From: Marivibrio sp040218065
GTDB taxonomy: Bacteria; Pseudomonadota; Alphaproteobacteria; UBA8366; Aestuariispiraceae
NCBI RefSeq assembly: GCF_040218065.1
Contig: NZ_JAVJQE010000013.1
Span: 62,001 to 126,000, forward strand
Reading direction: 5' to 3'
Length of the DNA stretch: 64,000 nt
The translations under genes were made by a program, and so were the position numbers. The notes below the pieces were generated by a model. The model was not told where the DNA came from and searched no databases. It saw only the letters and a list, made by a program, of their open reading frames with translations. This document shows, piece by piece, positions 47,766-57,751 of the stretch. The number at the start of each line of letters is the position of its first letter. Within the stretch, counting starts at the first letter, position 1.

Positions 47766-48527
47766 TCACTTCGATTCCGTATGCCCGTCGACGACCAGCG
47801 CCTGGCCGGTGATCTTGGCGCCGCCCGGGCCGGCGAGGAACAGCACCGTCTCCGCCAGATCGTCGGCCGTGATCCAGGTCTTCAGCGAATTGCCCGAGGC
47901 GTAGCCGTCGCGCACCGCCGCGGGGGCGACGCCGCGGGCCGCCGCCTCCGCGTCGATCACGCGCTCCATGCGCTCGCCCTCGACGATCCCGGGGCAGATC
48001 GCGTTGACGGTGATCCCGCCGGGCCCGACCTCCGTCGCCAGCGCGCGCACAAGGCCGATGAGCCCGTGCTTCGCCGCGCAATAGGCCGTGCGCGTCGGAT
48101 ACCCCGCGAGGCCGGATGTCGAAGAGAAGAAGATGATCCCGCCGCCGCCCGCCGCCGTGAGACGCGGGACGGCCTCGCGCGCGCACAGATAGCCGCCGAT
48201 CAGATTGACGTCGACGCAGGCGCGCCAGGCGGCCGGTTCGGTGTCGGCCAGCGGCGCGATCGGGCCGGCCGTACCGGCGCAGCAGACGACCAGGTCGAGG
48301 CCGCCGAGCGCCGCGTCAGCGCTTGTGAAAAGCGCCTCCACCTGCGCCTCGTCCGAGACGTCGCAGACCGTGCGCCCGATCTCCGGGGCCAAGCCGTCGA
48401 GTCCCGTCTCGTCCACATCGCAGGCGTAGACCGCGGCGCCCGCCTCCCTGAGGCGCTCCGCCACCCGGCGGCCGATGCCGGCGCCGGCGGCGGTGACCAG
48501 CGCGCGCGTCCCTGAGAGATCCGTCAC
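47766..48527 (-). CDS. SDR family NAD(P)-dependent oxidoreductase
   Basis: 253 residues of classical short-chain dehydrogenase. The cofactor motif is VTAAGAGIGRRVAERL (about residue 12), the catalytic Ser lies in IIFFSSTSG and the Tyr-Lys pair in RTAYCAAKHGLIGLV (about residue 150). Substrate unknown. It lies 3 bases past the M81 stop, so the two are co-transcribed and may act in one pathway. Confidence 0.88.
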   Translation of the reverse strand: MTDLSGTRALVTAAGAGIGRRVAERLREAGAAVYACDVDETGLDGLAPEIGRTVCDVSDEAQVEALFTSADAALGGLDLVVCCAGTAGPIAPLADTEPAAWRACVDVNLIGGYLCAREAVPRLTAAGGGGIIFFSSTSGLAGYPTRTAYCAAKHGLIGLVRALATEVGPGGITVNAICPGIVEGERMERVIDAEAAARGVAPAAVRDGYASGNSLKTWITADDLAETVLFLAGPGGAKITGQALVVDGHTESK

Positions 48528-48530
48528 GGC

Positions 48531-50033
48531 TCAAAGATCCGGGCGCCGGCGCACGCCCTCGCGGATGCGGCGGTAGTCGAGCGTCGCCGGATCGGCGATC
48601 ACCGGCCCTGGCGCGGCCGCGGTGAGCACGATCTCCGCGATCGGCTGAAAGTCCGCGCGGAAATGGACGGAGCTTTTCAGGACCAGGATCGGCTGCTCCG
48701 CCGGCTCCAGGCCCAGATGACGGAACATCGACTGGTCGCCCGCCTGCATCTCGCGCGAAGCCAGAATGATCCGCACCCCGTCGACGTCCAGCAGCGCCAT
48801 CGGCCCCAGTTGCATGCGCGCGCCGCCCCACATCGGCCCCGTCGCGGTGAAGCGGCCGTTCCCCAACCGCTCGACCCGCGCTTGCGTCTCCACCGGCGCG
48901 TCGCCGGGATAGCGCCGGCCGCCCAGCGCGAAGGACGTCGTCGCCCCCTCGCCCGCGGCGTGCGCCTGTTCGGCGCTCTCGGGGTCGATCAGCATCGCCA
49001 GCACGGCGCCCCGGGCTTCCGCCGCCAGCAGGGCGCGCAGCATGCCGGTCGTGTCGCCCGGGCCGCCGCCGCCGGGATTGTCCTGCGTGTCGGCGATGAC
49101 GACCGGCTTGGCGGCGCCGGCCTGGACCCGGCGCATCGCCTCGGCGACCGCGCCGTCGGGCGCGTAGATCGGCTCGCCGAACTCGGCCTGGGCGTCGCGG
49201 ATCGCCTGGGCCATCGCGTCGGCGGCGCCGGCGGCGGTGCGCTGATCGGCCCCGTAGGCGACGACCGCCGGCCCGACCTCGCGAATGTCGGCCTGAGGAA
49301 AGCCGCAGGCGACCGCCAGCGCGGCGAGGTCAGGCGTGCGCTCCAACATTTCCGGCAGCGTGGCCCCGTAGAGCCGGTCCATCGGCGCCAACTCGGTGCA
49401 GCCCCAGTTGAGCGGGATCAGAAAATCGAGCTTACGCAGCGCCTTGGCCGGTTTGCGATGGGTCGCGACCAGTTCCAGCAACGATCGGGCGGCGCGCGCG
49501 CCGGTCTCGCCCATGTCGACATGCGGATAGGTGCGGTAGATGTCGAGGAGATCCGCGCAGTCGACCATCGCCTGCGTCACGTTGGCGTGAAGATCGAGGC
49601 TGACCGCGACGGGGACGTCCGGCCCGATGAGGTCGCGCAGGCGGCGCAGCAATTCGCCCTCGCCGTCCTCCAGATGCTCCGTCACCATCGCGCCGTGGAG
49701 GTCGAGATAGACCCCGTCGACCGGACCCTCCTCCTCGATCGCCCGCTTGAGGCCGTCGATCAGTCCGCCGGCGATGCGCTCATAGGCGTCTTCGGTGACG
49801 TGGGCCGACGGCGGGGCGGAGCACCAGCTGAGCGGGACCAGTTCCGCGCCCGCGCCGGTCAGCTCCGTCACCGCGCCGGTGATCGGGATGTGCACGCCGT
49901 CGATCGCCGCCAGCATCTGCGGTCCGTGGGTCAAGCCGGGCCAGCCGTCCGTGCGGGCGAACTTCTCGAAGTCCGCCTTTATGGGCGCGAAGGTGTTGGT
50001 TTCGTGCTGAAAGCCGCCGACGGCGATGCGCAT
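48531..50033 (-). CDS. M81 family metallopeptidase (MlrC-like)
   Basis: 500 residues of the M81/MlrC family, named for the enzyme that degrades linearised microcystin peptides but widespread with unknown substrates. The N-terminus MRIAVGGFQHETNTFAP is characteristic, with YLDLHGAMVTE, SLDLHANVT and TYPHVDMGETGARAARSL following (zinc-site candidates), and DTQDNPGGGGPGDT near residue 320. The start at 50033 is the conserved N-terminus; the frame upstream is a shadow. It lies 106 bases from ilvD. Confidence 0.9.
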   Translation of the reverse strand: MRIAVGGFQHETNTFAPIKADFEKFARTDGWPGLTHGPQMLAAIDGVHIPITGAVTELTGAGAELVPLSWCSAPPSAHVTEDAYERIAGGLIDGLKRAIEEEGPVDGVYLDLHGAMVTEHLEDGEGELLRRLRDLIGPDVPVAVSLDLHANVTQAMVDCADLLDIYRTYPHVDMGETGARAARSLLELVATHRKPAKALRKLDFLIPLNWGCTELAPMDRLYGATLPEMLERTPDLAALAVACGFPQADIREVGPAVVAYGADQRTAAGAADAMAQAIRDAQAEFGEPIYAPDGAVAEAMRRVQAGAAKPVVIADTQDNPGGGGPGDTTGMLRALLAAEARGAVLAMLIDPESAEQAHAAGEGATTSFALGGRRYPGDAPVETQARVERLGNGRFTATGPMWGGARMQLGPMALLDVDGVRIILASREMQAGDQSMFRHLGLEPAEQPILVLKSSVHFRADFQPIAEIVLTAAAPGPVIADPATLDYRRIREGVRRRPDL

Positions 50034-50139
50034 CGAGAGTCTCCCTTTGGCGCTCTGTCGAATCGGAACGGGGTCGAAACCGCTTGCGCGACGTCGACCC
50101 CGCCTTGAAGGGGCGGCGCGCGGGCCGCCCCAAAAGCGC

Positions 50140-51885
50140 TCAGATCTCGGCGTAAGGCTTGGCCTCGCCCTTTTTGCCGGGATTGGTGGTCGCGCCGGTG
50201 ACCGCCGGGCCGACGGTCTGGGCGTAGCGCCACAGCGCACCTGAGCCGCCCTTGTCGGCCGGGGGCGTCCAGTCTTCGCGGCGCTTCTCCAGCTCCTCGG
50301 CCGACAGGTCGACCTCGAGCGTTCCCTTGTGCGCGTCGATCGTGATCATGTCGCCGTCGCGCAGCAGGCCGATGGGCCCGCCGACCGCAGCCTCCGGGCC
50401 GACATGGCCGATGCAGAAGCCGCGCGTCGCGCCTGAGAAGCGCCCGTCGGTGATCAGCGCCACCTTGTCGCCCATCCCCTGGCCGTAAATCGCGGCCGTG
50501 GTGGCCAGCATCTCACGCATGCCCGGGCCGCCCTTCGGGCCTTCGTTGCGGATAACCAGCACGTCGCCCTCGTTGTAGGCGCGCTCGGCGACGGCCTTGT
50601 ACGCCTCCTCCTCGTTCTCGAAGCAGCGTGCGGGGCCTTTGAACGTCAGCTCCTTCAGGCCCGCGACTTTCACGATCGCGCCTTCCGGCGCCAGATTTCC
50701 CTTCAGGCCGACGACGCCGCCCCAGCTGGACAGCGGGTTGGAAACCGGGCGCACAACATCCTGGTCCTCGGGGAACTTCACCGCCTCGAGATTTTCCGCC
50801 AGCGTCTTGCCGGTGACCGTCAGGCAGTCGCCGTGCAGCAGCCCCGCCTCAAACAGCGTCTTCAGCATGATCTGCACGCCGCCGACCTCGAACAGGTCCT
50901 TCGCGACGTAGCGGCCGCCCGGCTTCAGATCGGCGATGTAAGGGGTCTCGCGAAAGATGTCGCAGACGTCGTTCAGGTCGAAATCGATTCCCGCCTCGTT
51001 CGCGATCGCCGGCAGGTGCAGGCCGGCGTTGGTCGACCCGCCCGCGGCGGCGACGACGCGCGCGGCGTTCTCTAACGCTTTGCGGGTGACGATCTGACGG
51101 GGACGGATCTGCTTTTCGATCAAATTCATGATCTGGACGCCGGAGGCTTCGCAGACCGCGTCACGGCTCTCATAGGGCGCCGGCGCGCCGGCGGAGCCGG
51201 GCATGGCGAGGCCGATCGCCTCCGAGACGCAGGCCATGGTGTTGGCCGTGAACATGCCGCCGCAGGAGCCGGCGGTGGGACAGGCCACGCACTCGATCTC
51301 GTGCAGCTCGTCCTCGTCGATCTGGCCGCCGGAATGCCGGCCGACCGCCTCGAAGACGTCCTGGACGGTGACGTCCTTGCCTTTGTAGCGGCCCGGCAGG
51401 ATGGAGCCGCCGTAGATGAAGATGGAGGGGACGTCCATGCGCACCATCGCCATCATCATGCCGGGCAGCGACTTGTCGCAGCCGGCGACGCCGACGATCG
51501 CGTCATAGCAATGGCCGCGCACCGTCAGCTCGACCGAATCGGCGATCAGATCGCGGCTGGGAAGCGACGCGTACATGCCTGCATGGCCCATCGCGATGCC
51601 GTCGGTCACGGTGATCGTCGTGAATTCGCGCGGGGTGCCGGCGGCGGCCTTCACGCCCTTCTTCACCGCCTGCGCCTGGCGGGCCAGCGAGATGTTGCAC
51701 GGCGCGGCCTCGTTCCAGCATGTGGCGACGCCGACGAAGGGCTGCTTGATCTCCTCGTCCGTCATGCCCATCGCGTAATAAAAGGCGCGATGCGGCGCGC
51801 TCTGCGGACCGATCGACACGTATCGGCTCGGCAGCTTGGATTTGTCCCATTCTTTGCGGCCGGACTGGGGATCCGATTCGGCCAT
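50140..51885 (-). CDS. ilvD: dihydroxy-acid dehydratase
   Basis: Fe-S enzyme that dehydrates 2,3-dihydroxy acids in valine, leucine and isoleucine synthesis. 581 residues. Cluster cysteines are in ATCWNEAAPCNISLA, GVAGCDKSLPGMMMA and PTAGSCGGMFTANTMA, and the C-terminal GRFSGATRGFCIGHVGPEA motif is present. The paralogue could instead be a sugar-acid dehydratase of the IlvD/Edd family; the N-terminal MAESDPQSGRKEWDKSKLPSR leans to the IlvD side. It diverges from the PhyH-like gene by 108 bases. Confidence 0.88.
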   Translation of the reverse strand: MAESDPQSGRKEWDKSKLPSRYVSIGPQSAPHRAFYYAMGMTDEEIKQPFVGVATCWNEAAPCNISLARQAQAVKKGVKAAAGTPREFTTITVTDGIAMGHAGMYASLPSRDLIADSVELTVRGHCYDAIVGVAGCDKSLPGMMMAMVRMDVPSIFIYGGSILPGRYKGKDVTVQDVFEAVGRHSGGQIDEDELHEIECVACPTAGSCGGMFTANTMACVSEAIGLAMPGSAGAPAPYESRDAVCEASGVQIMNLIEKQIRPRQIVTRKALENAARVVAAAGGSTNAGLHLPAIANEAGIDFDLNDVCDIFRETPYIADLKPGGRYVAKDLFEVGGVQIMLKTLFEAGLLHGDCLTVTGKTLAENLEAVKFPEDQDVVRPVSNPLSSWGGVVGLKGNLAPEGAIVKVAGLKELTFKGPARCFENEEEAYKAVAERAYNEGDVLVIRNEGPKGGPGMREMLATTAAIYGQGMGDKVALITDGRFSGATRGFCIGHVGPEAAVGGPIGLLRDGDMITIDAHKGTLEVDLSAEELEKRREDWTPPADKGGSGALWRYAQTVGPAVTGATTNPGKKGEAKPYAEI

Positions 51886-51993
51886 GGCGCTTCCCTCCCT
51901 AGAGACAGGCGGTTACTGTTTTGAGGCCGGTAGTTTGTCGCGCGCGACCGGCCGCGCCAAGGAAAACCGATAGCGACGCCTCCGGGAGCCGTC

Positions 51994-53085
51994 ATGACCG
52001 CGCCGAGCGCCACCCCGTCCCGCCCCGCCGTCGCAGCCGCCCGCGCCGTCGCGACGCCGGACGACTGGTACAGAGCCTTCGCCGCCTATCTGCATGAGAC
52101 GCCGGCCTGGGCGCAGCTCGGGCGCCTCTTTCCCATGCCCGAGGGCGCCGCGGACGGCCTGCAGCGCCATCGACATCTGTTGAGCCAAGCCGTCCTCAAT
52201 CCGTCCCTTGAGGCCGCCATCCCGCGTGCGATCGGCGCCTTTGCGCGCGACGCCTTAGGCGCGCCGCCGCGCCCGCAGACGGCCGACAGCCAAGCGGCGG
52301 CGGCCGAGATCGAACAGCGGGGCTGGACCGTCCTGCCCGACACGCCCCGCGAGGCGGTCGAGCGTCTGCGCGGTCGTCTCGAGGCGCTGCCGCTCTACGC
52401 AAAGGCGGGGGCGGCGCGCTCGGCGGCGCTCGACTATCAGGCGGCGCAGGCCTACAACGTCGCCGAATACCGGGCGGAGGACGCGCTCGCGATTCCCGAC
52501 GTGTTGGATTTCGTGTGCGAGCCGACCGCGCTGGCGGCGGCGGAGCGTTATTTGGCCGGCCCGCCCATGCTGTTGGCGCTGGTGGCGTGGTGGAGCTTTC
52601 CCGGCCATCAAGCGCGCGACGCGCAGCTCTTCCATCTCGATGTCGACGACCATCGGTTCGTGAAGCATTTCGTCTATCTCACGGACGTCGACGGCGAAAG
52701 CGGCCCCCACGCCTATGTCGAGGGCACGCATCGGCCGGAAGACTACGCCTTGATGATCAAACGCGCAGGAGACCGGGCCGGCCAGCAGCGCATATATGAT
52801 TGGCTGTTCCAGACGCTGCGCAAATCCGACGCCGATGTGGAGGCTGTGACCGGCAAGCGTCCCACGTTGATCGAGGGCGCGGCCGGCACGCGATTCCTCG
52901 CCATGACGCGGGGACTGCATAAGGGCGTCCCGCCGGCGAGCCGTCCGCGCCTGCTCTTACAGGCGACCTACGGCGTAAGCCCTGCCGGGGTTGCGCCGCG
53001 CCGTGCGGTCTCGGCTGAGACGGCGGCCGGGCTGTCGCCGGAAAATCGTCGGCTCCTCTGGCTCTTCGGGGGCGAGACGGGCTAG
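51994..53085 (+). CDS. phytanoyl-CoA dioxygenase (PhyH)-like protein
   Basis: 363 residues with the PhyH-type jelly-roll of the Fe(II)/2-oxoglutarate oxygenases. The iron-binding HxD lies in QLFHLDVDDHRFVKHFVYLT (about residue 212), the distal His in TRGLHKGVPPASRPR (about 310) and the Arg for 2-oxoglutarate just after it. The N-terminal ~110 residues have no recognised domain. Substrate unknown. The VOC-family gene follows after 41 bases and is probably co-transcribed. Confidence 0.78.
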   Translation: MTAPSATPSRPAVAAARAVATPDDWYRAFAAYLHETPAWAQLGRLFPMPEGAADGLQRHRHLLSQAVLNPSLEAAIPRAIGAFARDALGAPPRPQTADSQAAAAEIEQRGWTVLPDTPREAVERLRGRLEALPLYAKAGAARSAALDYQAAQAYNVAEYRAEDALAIPDVLDFVCEPTALAAAERYLAGPPMLLALVAWWSFPGHQARDAQLFHLDVDDHRFVKHFVYLTDVDGESGPHAYVEGTHRPEDYALMIKRAGDRAGQQRIYDWLFQTLRKSDADVEAVTGKRPTLIEGAAGTRFLAMTRGLHKGVPPASRPRLLLQATYGVSPAGVAPRRAVSAETAAGLSPENRRLLWLFGGETG

Positions 53086-53126
53086 ATTGATCGCCCGCCC
53101 GTCCGCCTGATTGTGGGAGCAGCGCC

Positions 53127-53783
53127 ATGACGACGCTCACCGGCATCGACCATTTGGCCTTCATCACGCCGGACATCACCGGCACGATCCGATTCTATCG
53201 CGACCTGCTGGGTTTGCGCCTAGAGGCGGGTGTCGGTCACGACGGCTTCCGCCACTATTTCTTCAAACTCGGCGACGGGCGCACGCAGATCGCCTTCTTC
53301 GAATATGACGGGGCCGCGCCGATGGTGCGAAAATTCCCCGGCGATCGAACGTCCGAGCCGCTCGGCTACGATCATGTCTCGATGCGCGTGGAGAGCCGGG
53401 AGGCCCTTTTCGATCTGAAAGACCGCCTGGAGGCGGCGGGCTTCCCCGTCCACGGCGCGGTCGATCACGGGCTGTTCTGGTCGGTCTATTTTTACGATCC
53501 GAACAACATCCCCTTGGAGGCGACCTGGAACTTCATGGAGGTGGCGGAGGCCCCGGCGATCGTCGACGACGAGCCGGTCCCGGCCGCCGCAGAAGGACCG
53601 GAGCCTCAACCCGGTCATTGGCCCCCGCCCGCGCGGCGCACGCCCCCCGAGGCGATGAGCGCCAAAGGCGGCAACGCCCTGCCGCTTCGCCGGGAATTGC
53701 TGGCGAAAGGCCGCGTGCGCTTCGCCGACGATTTGCCGGAGGATTTCCGGGCGCAGATGGCGGCGGAGACGGCGGAGGCCTGA
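53127..53783 (+). CDS. VOC family protein with C-terminal extension
   Basis: 218 residues; the first ~135 are a vicinal-oxygen-chelate (glyoxalase/dioxygenase) fold starting IDHLAFITPDITGTIRFYRD and ending near VYFYDPNNIPLEATW, with His and Glu metal ligands in those motifs. The remaining ~80 residues are Pro-rich then basic (RTPPEAMSAKGGNALPLRRE) and match nothing I know. Activity unknown. It follows the PhyH-like gene, so the two may oxidise one compound in turn. Confidence 0.8.
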   Translation: MTTLTGIDHLAFITPDITGTIRFYRDLLGLRLEAGVGHDGFRHYFFKLGDGRTQIAFFEYDGAAPMVRKFPGDRTSEPLGYDHVSMRVESREALFDLKDRLEAAGFPVHGAVDHGLFWSVYFYDPNNIPLEATWNFMEVAEAPAIVDDEPVPAAAEGPEPQPGHWPPPARRTPPEAMSAKGGNALPLRRELLAKGRVRFADDLPEDFRAQMAAETAEA

Positions 53784-54018
53784 CGGGCGCGAAGGCTTCG
53801 AGGCGGATCGGCGATCCCTTGCGTGATTCGCTTCTGTTCCGTCACCCCGGCCCTGTGCCCGGGAAACAGCCGTCTGCGCCGTCAGAGCGCAGCGCTGTCG
53901 GGTCGGAACAGGTCCGGCCCGACGAGTCTCGACGGAAGGATCGGCGGCGGAGACGTGAGCGACGAACGCTGCGGCGCCTGGCCTTTCCCGAGGGAGAGGT
54001 GAAAGCGACTAACGCCCC
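53784..54018. other. intergenic region with repeat-like fragments
   Basis: 235 bases between two convergent genes. It holds GTCACCCCGGCCCTGTGCCCGGG (only the core CCCGGGC palindromic part is clear) and, at 53984-54006, CCTTTCCCGAGGGAGAGGTG, which resembles the hairpin near 4790. Both look like pieces of small dispersed palindromic repeats. No gene seen. Confidence 0.45.
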
Positions 54019-55284
54019 CTACTCCGCCACAAACATCGCGTCGAACAGCTCCATCACCTGGGCGACCGTCTCCGGCTTCACATGGCGCAAATCAACGTCC
54101 CACGGCGCGTCGAGACAACCGGTGACCAGTTCGTAGGACGGGAAGTAATAGGCCTGCGGGTCGGCTGCGACGATCTCCTCGGCGGCGACGCGGAGCACCG
54201 CCTTGGAGTGCGTGTTCGCCTCCACCACATGGCGCTCGGCGGCGCGGGTCGTCGCCAGAAACGGAATAGGCGAGACCGAGACGATCAGGGTGAAGTCCGG
54301 ATTGTGCGCGCGCACGATCTCGGCGAACCGGCGGATGTCCTCGACGTTCTGCTGTACCGTCAGCACGTCCGGACGCGCCGTCAGATAACTCGAGAAACCG
54401 CGCGGATTGCGCGACAGAACCGTCCCGTCATGCAGCAGGCGCCAGCACTCGTTGAGGCCGAGGGTGACGATGAACACCTTGGTTGCGCTCAAGGCGTCGC
54501 GCACGGCCGACAGATGCCGCTCATAATCGGCGGCGAAGGCCCCCGGCGAGTAGAAGGCCACGCCCTCGCGATACGGGTCGCACCAATAGCTTTGGCCGCC
54601 GGCGGTCATCTTGACCAGCATGCGCTCGAACGGCCGTTCGTCGAAGGCGCGCTCGGCCAGTTGGCGGAACCCTGGGCTGTTGAACAGCAATCCCCAGGCG
54701 GCGCAGAAATCCGTGACGCTCTTGTCCGGGCGGCCGCCTTCGGAATGAACGCCGTTCGCGCCGTCGGGCTGATTTTCCGTGACGACGTAGTTGAAGCCGC
54801 GACGCTGAAAGGCGTGGCTGATCTCGAAGGCGAAGCAACTGCCGGCGCTGCCGATCGGCGTCGCGGCGTCGACCAACGGCGTGCGCGTGACGAAAGGTTT
54901 GAGCGCGGCCAGCGACTGCGCGGGATCGCGCTTCGGATTGGGCCAGAAGATCGCCTCGGCCGGCTTCCCCGGCGCAGGCTCGTAGGTCTTGGCGGTCGTC
55001 CGCCCCTCGGCCATGAAACGCTGCGGCGCGTCGGCCTGCGCGGCGAAGCGCGCGGCCAGGGACGCATCCTCGACCCGCCGTCCCGCCTGCACCGCCTGGT
55101 GCGCCAGGGTCAGCACGGCCCCGAGATCAGGCGTCGACCTGCCGCTGCGGCGGATCTCTTCCGCCACCAGATCACCGAGGTCGGGATCGGCGGCGAAGAC
55201 GGCGCGCAGCAACAGGCGTCGCGCGGCCGGATCGCTCCAGCCGTCATCGCCGCCTAGCAGGGCTATGTCAGGGACCGCGCTCAT
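54019..55284 (-). CDS. GSCFA domain-containing protein
   Basis: 421 residues. SAGSCFAFEISHAFQRRGF near residue 150 is the GSCFA signature (SGNH-hydrolase/esterase-like fold), FIVTLGLNECWRLLHDG (about 270) gives a possible Gly-Asn block, and NPDFTLIVSVSPIPFLATT the later block. These proteins are linked to polysaccharide or lipid modification in other bacteria, but the substrate here is unknown. It lies 42 bases downstream of popZ on the same strand. Confidence 0.8.
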   Translation of the reverse strand: MSAVPDIALLGGDDGWSDPAARRLLLRAVFAADPDLGDLVAEEIRRSGRSTPDLGAVLTLAHQAVQAGRRVEDASLAARFAAQADAPQRFMAEGRTTAKTYEPAPGKPAEAIFWPNPKRDPAQSLAALKPFVTRTPLVDAATPIGSAGSCFAFEISHAFQRRGFNYVVTENQPDGANGVHSEGGRPDKSVTDFCAAWGLLFNSPGFRQLAERAFDERPFERMLVKMTAGGQSYWCDPYREGVAFYSPGAFAADYERHLSAVRDALSATKVFIVTLGLNECWRLLHDGTVLSRNPRGFSSYLTARPDVLTVQQNVEDIRRFAEIVRAHNPDFTLIVSVSPIPFLATTRAAERHVVEANTHSKAVLRVAAEEIVAADPQAYYFPSYELVTGCLDAPWDVDLRHVKPETVAQVMELFDAMFVAE

Positions 55285-55326
55285 CCGCCCGTGAACCTCC
55301 GCCGGAGCGCGCGCCGCGCGGCGGCG

Positions 55327-56043
<717 letters not shown>

Positions 56044-56251
56044 TGTTCAGACCTGTCCTTCCGACCCCGGTGCGGACGCCCCGCCCCTCTTTACGCCTCG
56101 TCCCTGCGCCCAGTCTAGGGGCCGCAAAGAACGGGCCCCGCTGAGGGCGTCCGATCGCATACTCCGCCAAGGAGGATAGTCCGATTCCCCCACTGTCGCC
56201 GCAAAACTGCACCGAGTCGGGGTTTTATTGCAATCGCGTTTAGCCCGCGGA

Positions 56252-57706
56252 TCACTCTGGCGCGGCGGCCGACGGCGGCGCGTCTGCATCGAAGTCGCTG
56301 GCCTCGGCGGGCTCGCCCAGCCCCCAGACCTGATTGCGCACGCCGCTATAATGGCTGTAGGGGTCGTAGTAATCGACGTCCAGCCCCAGGTCCCGCGCCG
56401 TCAAACCGCCTACCGCGCCCAACAGGTCGTAGCGCGCGACCAGCAGATCGCGCTCCGCTTCGACCAGCGAGACGCGCGCGTCGAGCAGTTCCTGCTCCGC
56501 GTCGAGCACGTCCAGCACCGTGCGCTGGCCGACCGTGGCCTCCTGCTGCACGCCCTCGAGCGCGATCTCGGCCGCGCGAACCTCCTCGCGAATCGCCTCG
56601 ATCTCCGCGAGGCTGGTGCGATAGGTCTCCCAGGCGCTGGTGGCGTCCTCCGTCGCGGCGCGCCGCGCCTCTTCGATGGCGTCCAGGGCTTGGCGGGCGC
56701 GCTGCTTGGCTTCACGAACTTCGCTGGTCTGAAAGCCTTGCTGGTAGATCGGCACCGTCAGCTCGGCCGTCAGGCGCAGCTCGTTTTGCTCCGAATCGGT
56801 GCTGAAGGTCTTTCGATTGTGGCTCGCCGTGCCGACGACGTCGACATCGGGCAACAAATCGCCGACCTGACTGTCGATCGCGCTCAACGCCGAGCGGCGG
56901 TCGTAGATCGTCGCGCTCACGTCCGGATTCCGGGCGCCGGCCAACTCGACCGCCTCGCCGCGGCTGGACGGCAATTCGACCAGCCCCGTGGGCTGTTCCA
57001 GTTCGCCCGGGGGCGCGCCGACGACGCGCTCGTACGTGGCCCGGCTCACCTCAAGATTGCCGGCTGCGCGAATGCGGTCGGAGCTGGCGCGGCTCAGCCG
57101 CGACTCGGCCTGGGCCACGTCGGTGCGCGTCACCTCGCCCACTTCAAAGCGGTCGCGCGTCGCCTCCAGCTGTCGGCGCAGACGCCGCTCGTTTTGCTGA
57201 TTGAGCGAGAGCACGGCCTGATCGCGCACCACGTCCATATAGGCGGAAACCGCGTCGAACAGGACGCTCTGCTCCGTCGAAAGCAGCCGCGCGCGCTCCG
57301 CTAGCACGTCCGCCTCGGCGGCGGCGACATTCGCCGCCGTCGACCCGCCGTTATAGAGATTTTGCCGAATCTCCAACTGCAGGGAGCGGGTCGTGCGCGT
57401 GTCTTTGCGCGGGTTGATGTTCTGGCGCGTGCGCACGCCGCCGACCGTACCGGTCATCTCCACCGAGGGCCGCCAACCGGACAGCGCCTGCGGCACGCCT
57501 TCGTCGACGGCGCGCAACTGGGCGCGTCGCGCCTGCAGCGTCGGGTTGTCGCGATAGGCTTTCGCCATCGCCTCGTCCAACGACTGGGCCGAGGCCGCCG
57601 GCGCGCTCAGACCGATCACGGCACAGACCGCCGCGCCGGCCAGAACGGCGCGGCTAATGCGCCGGCCCAAGCCGGCGATCGGGAGATACGCGGATGCGTG
57701 CGGCAT
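56252..57706 (-). CDS. tolC: TolC family outer membrane protein
   Basis: Outer-membrane channel for type I secretion and efflux. 484 residues. A signal peptide (hydrophobic segment AVLAGAAVCAVIGLSAPAASA, cut near residue 40) is followed by the typical SLDEAMAKAYRDNPTLQARR start and two TolC-type repeats with long helices. No inner-membrane pump or adaptor gene is nearby. It lies 45 bases after pcm. The pcm-tolC-popZ-valS order is common in alphaproteobacteria. Confidence 0.93.
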   Translation of the reverse strand: MPHASAYLPIAGLGRRISRAVLAGAAVCAVIGLSAPAASAQSLDEAMAKAYRDNPTLQARRAQLRAVDEGVPQALSGWRPSVEMTGTVGGVRTRQNINPRKDTRTTRSLQLEIRQNLYNGGSTAANVAAAEADVLAERARLLSTEQSVLFDAVSAYMDVVRDQAVLSLNQQNERRLRRQLEATRDRFEVGEVTRTDVAQAESRLSRASSDRIRAAGNLEVSRATYERVVGAPPGELEQPTGLVELPSSRGEAVELAGARNPDVSATIYDRRSALSAIDSQVGDLLPDVDVVGTASHNRKTFSTDSEQNELRLTAELTVPIYQQGFQTSEVREAKQRARQALDAIEEARRAATEDATSAWETYRTSLAEIEAIREEVRAAEIALEGVQQEATVGQRTVLDVLDAEQELLDARVSLVEAERDLLVARYDLLGAVGGLTARDLGLDVDYYDPYSHYSGVRNQVWGLGEPAEASDFDADAPPSAAAPE

Positions 57707-57751
57707 GCGGGCGTCCTAGTTGCCTTCGCGTCGGCGCGGGGCCGACGGCTG

